Source of the DNA: Acetobacteraceae bacterium
GTDB taxonomy: Bacteria; Pseudomonadota; Alphaproteobacteria; Acetobacterales; Acetobacteraceae
Direction of reading: 5' to 3'
Assembly (NCBI GenBank): GCA_947462945.1
Contig: CANHTE010000003.1
Coordinates: 1-15,248, forward strand
DNA length: 15,248 bases
Notes under the pieces: model-generated
Database searches by the model: none
Seen by the model: the letters and a program-made list of their open reading frames with translations, nothing else
What the model was told of the DNA's origin: nothing
Program-made: the position numbers and the translations under genes
Part shown: one piece after another, positions 14,851-15,248 of the stretch
Position numbering within the stretch: the first letter of the stretch is position 1
Layout: each line of letters starts with the position of its first letter

Positions 14851-15248
14851 ATGGATACGGGCACCGGCGGGGCTTCCGCCGCCTCACTCGCGGCAGCATT
14901 GACCGAAGCCGCCCAGGACATTGACGCGGCGCTGGACCAGTTGCTCCCTCCGGTCGAGGGCGACGAGGCGCGGCTGTTCGATGCCATGCGCTATTCCACC
15001 ATCGGCGGCGGCAAGCGCATGCGCGGCTTCCTGGTGCTGGAGGGCGCACGGCAATTCGGCGTCTCCCGCAGCGCGGCGCTCCGCGTCGCCTGCGCCATCG
15101 AGATGATGCACGCCTATAGCCTGATCCATGACGACCTGCCCGCCATGGACAATGATGATTTGCGGCGCGGCAAGCCCACCAGCCACAAGGCCTTTGACGA
15201 AGCGACTGCCATCCTCGCCGGCGATTCGCTGCAATGCCACGCCTTTTC
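14851..15248 (+). CDS. ispA: Polyprenyl diphosphate synthase (farnesyl diphosphate synthase type), 3'-truncated by window edge
   Basis: The first 132 residues are in view. GGGKRMRGFLVL (52-63) is the substrate-diphosphate-binding segment. MMHAYSLIHDDLPAMDNDDLRRGKPT holds the first Asp-rich motif DDLPAMD (94-100), which binds magnesium and the allylic diphosphate. AGDSLQ near the end is the next conserved block. The enzyme condenses isopentenyl diphosphate with dimethylallyl/geranyl diphosphate in the cytosol. Residues five and four before the first Asp-rich motif are Tyr89 and Ser90, bulky/small as in short-chain synthases, so a C15 product (or C20) is likely; the end of the gene is needed to be surer. 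The ATG at 14851 has GGAG (14843-14846) at 4-nt spacing and follows xseB by 14 bp. dxs is the expected next gene, beyond the window. Confidence 0.93.
   Translation, partial: MDTGTGGASAASLAAALTEAAQDIDAALDQLLPPVEGDEARLFDAMRYSTIGGGKRMRGFLVLEGARQFGVSRSAALRVACAIEMMHAYSLIHDDLPAMDNDDLRRGKPTSHKAFDEATAILAGDSLQCHAF

Noticed and set aside
1..15248. Mobile element, prophage, CRISPR or antiphage system
   Set aside because: No transposase, integrase, phage gene, spaced repeat array or defence-gene motif was seen; codon use looks even across the window.

Overview
The window looks like a chromosomal segment from a high-GC alphaproteobacterium. My best inference is the Acetobacteraceae (Roseomonas/Roseococcus-like). 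The reasons are the very GC-rich third codon positions, two orphan Bug-type tripartite tricarboxylate transporter (TTT) receptors, an alphaproteobacterial-type SerC, a DinB with an N-terminal zinc ribbon, and the order HDAC-family gene, xseB, ispA. No rRNA, tRNA, CRISPR array, insertion sequence or phage gene was seen. All genes appear intact except the two cut by the window edges.

Left part (1-5450): the 3' part of a class I SAM methyltransferase (+) overlaps tail-to-tail with serC (-). serC is divergent from an adenosine-deaminase-family amidohydrolase (+). That gene is coupled through an ATGA overlap to a periplasmic Bug receptor. A family 4 glycosyltransferase (-) converges on the receptor, with a short inverted repeat at the junction.

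Middle (5456-9884): hutU (urocanate hydratase, -) lies 5 nt upstream of the glycosyltransferase in the same direction, with no other histidine-degradation gene in view. A small DUF3297 gene is divergent from hutU. Then comes a likely catabolic cluster on +: a large RidA-like protein resembling the CnbZ-type aminomuconate deaminases, a second Bug receptor, and a canonical RidA.

Right part (10009-15248): dinB (DNA polymerase IV) is followed 15 nt later by an unrecognised 330-aa protein. A Mak-type ROK fructokinase (-) is divergent from a TusA-family gene (+) that overlaps an HDAC-family deacetylase by ATGA. After the most AT-rich intergenic stretch of the window come xseB and the 5' part of ispA, the usual start of an alphaproteobacterial isoprenoid (xseB-ispA-dxs) cluster.

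The points most worth a second look are three. The deaminase keeps all metal and catalytic residues, but two positions that contact the nucleoside in classical adenosine deaminase are changed, and it sits with a transporter receptor. The RidA-like/Bug/RidA cassette looks like a small uptake-plus-deamination module. Several short inverted or direct repeats sit at start codons or in intergenic gaps. I found no clear case of a wholly new system.
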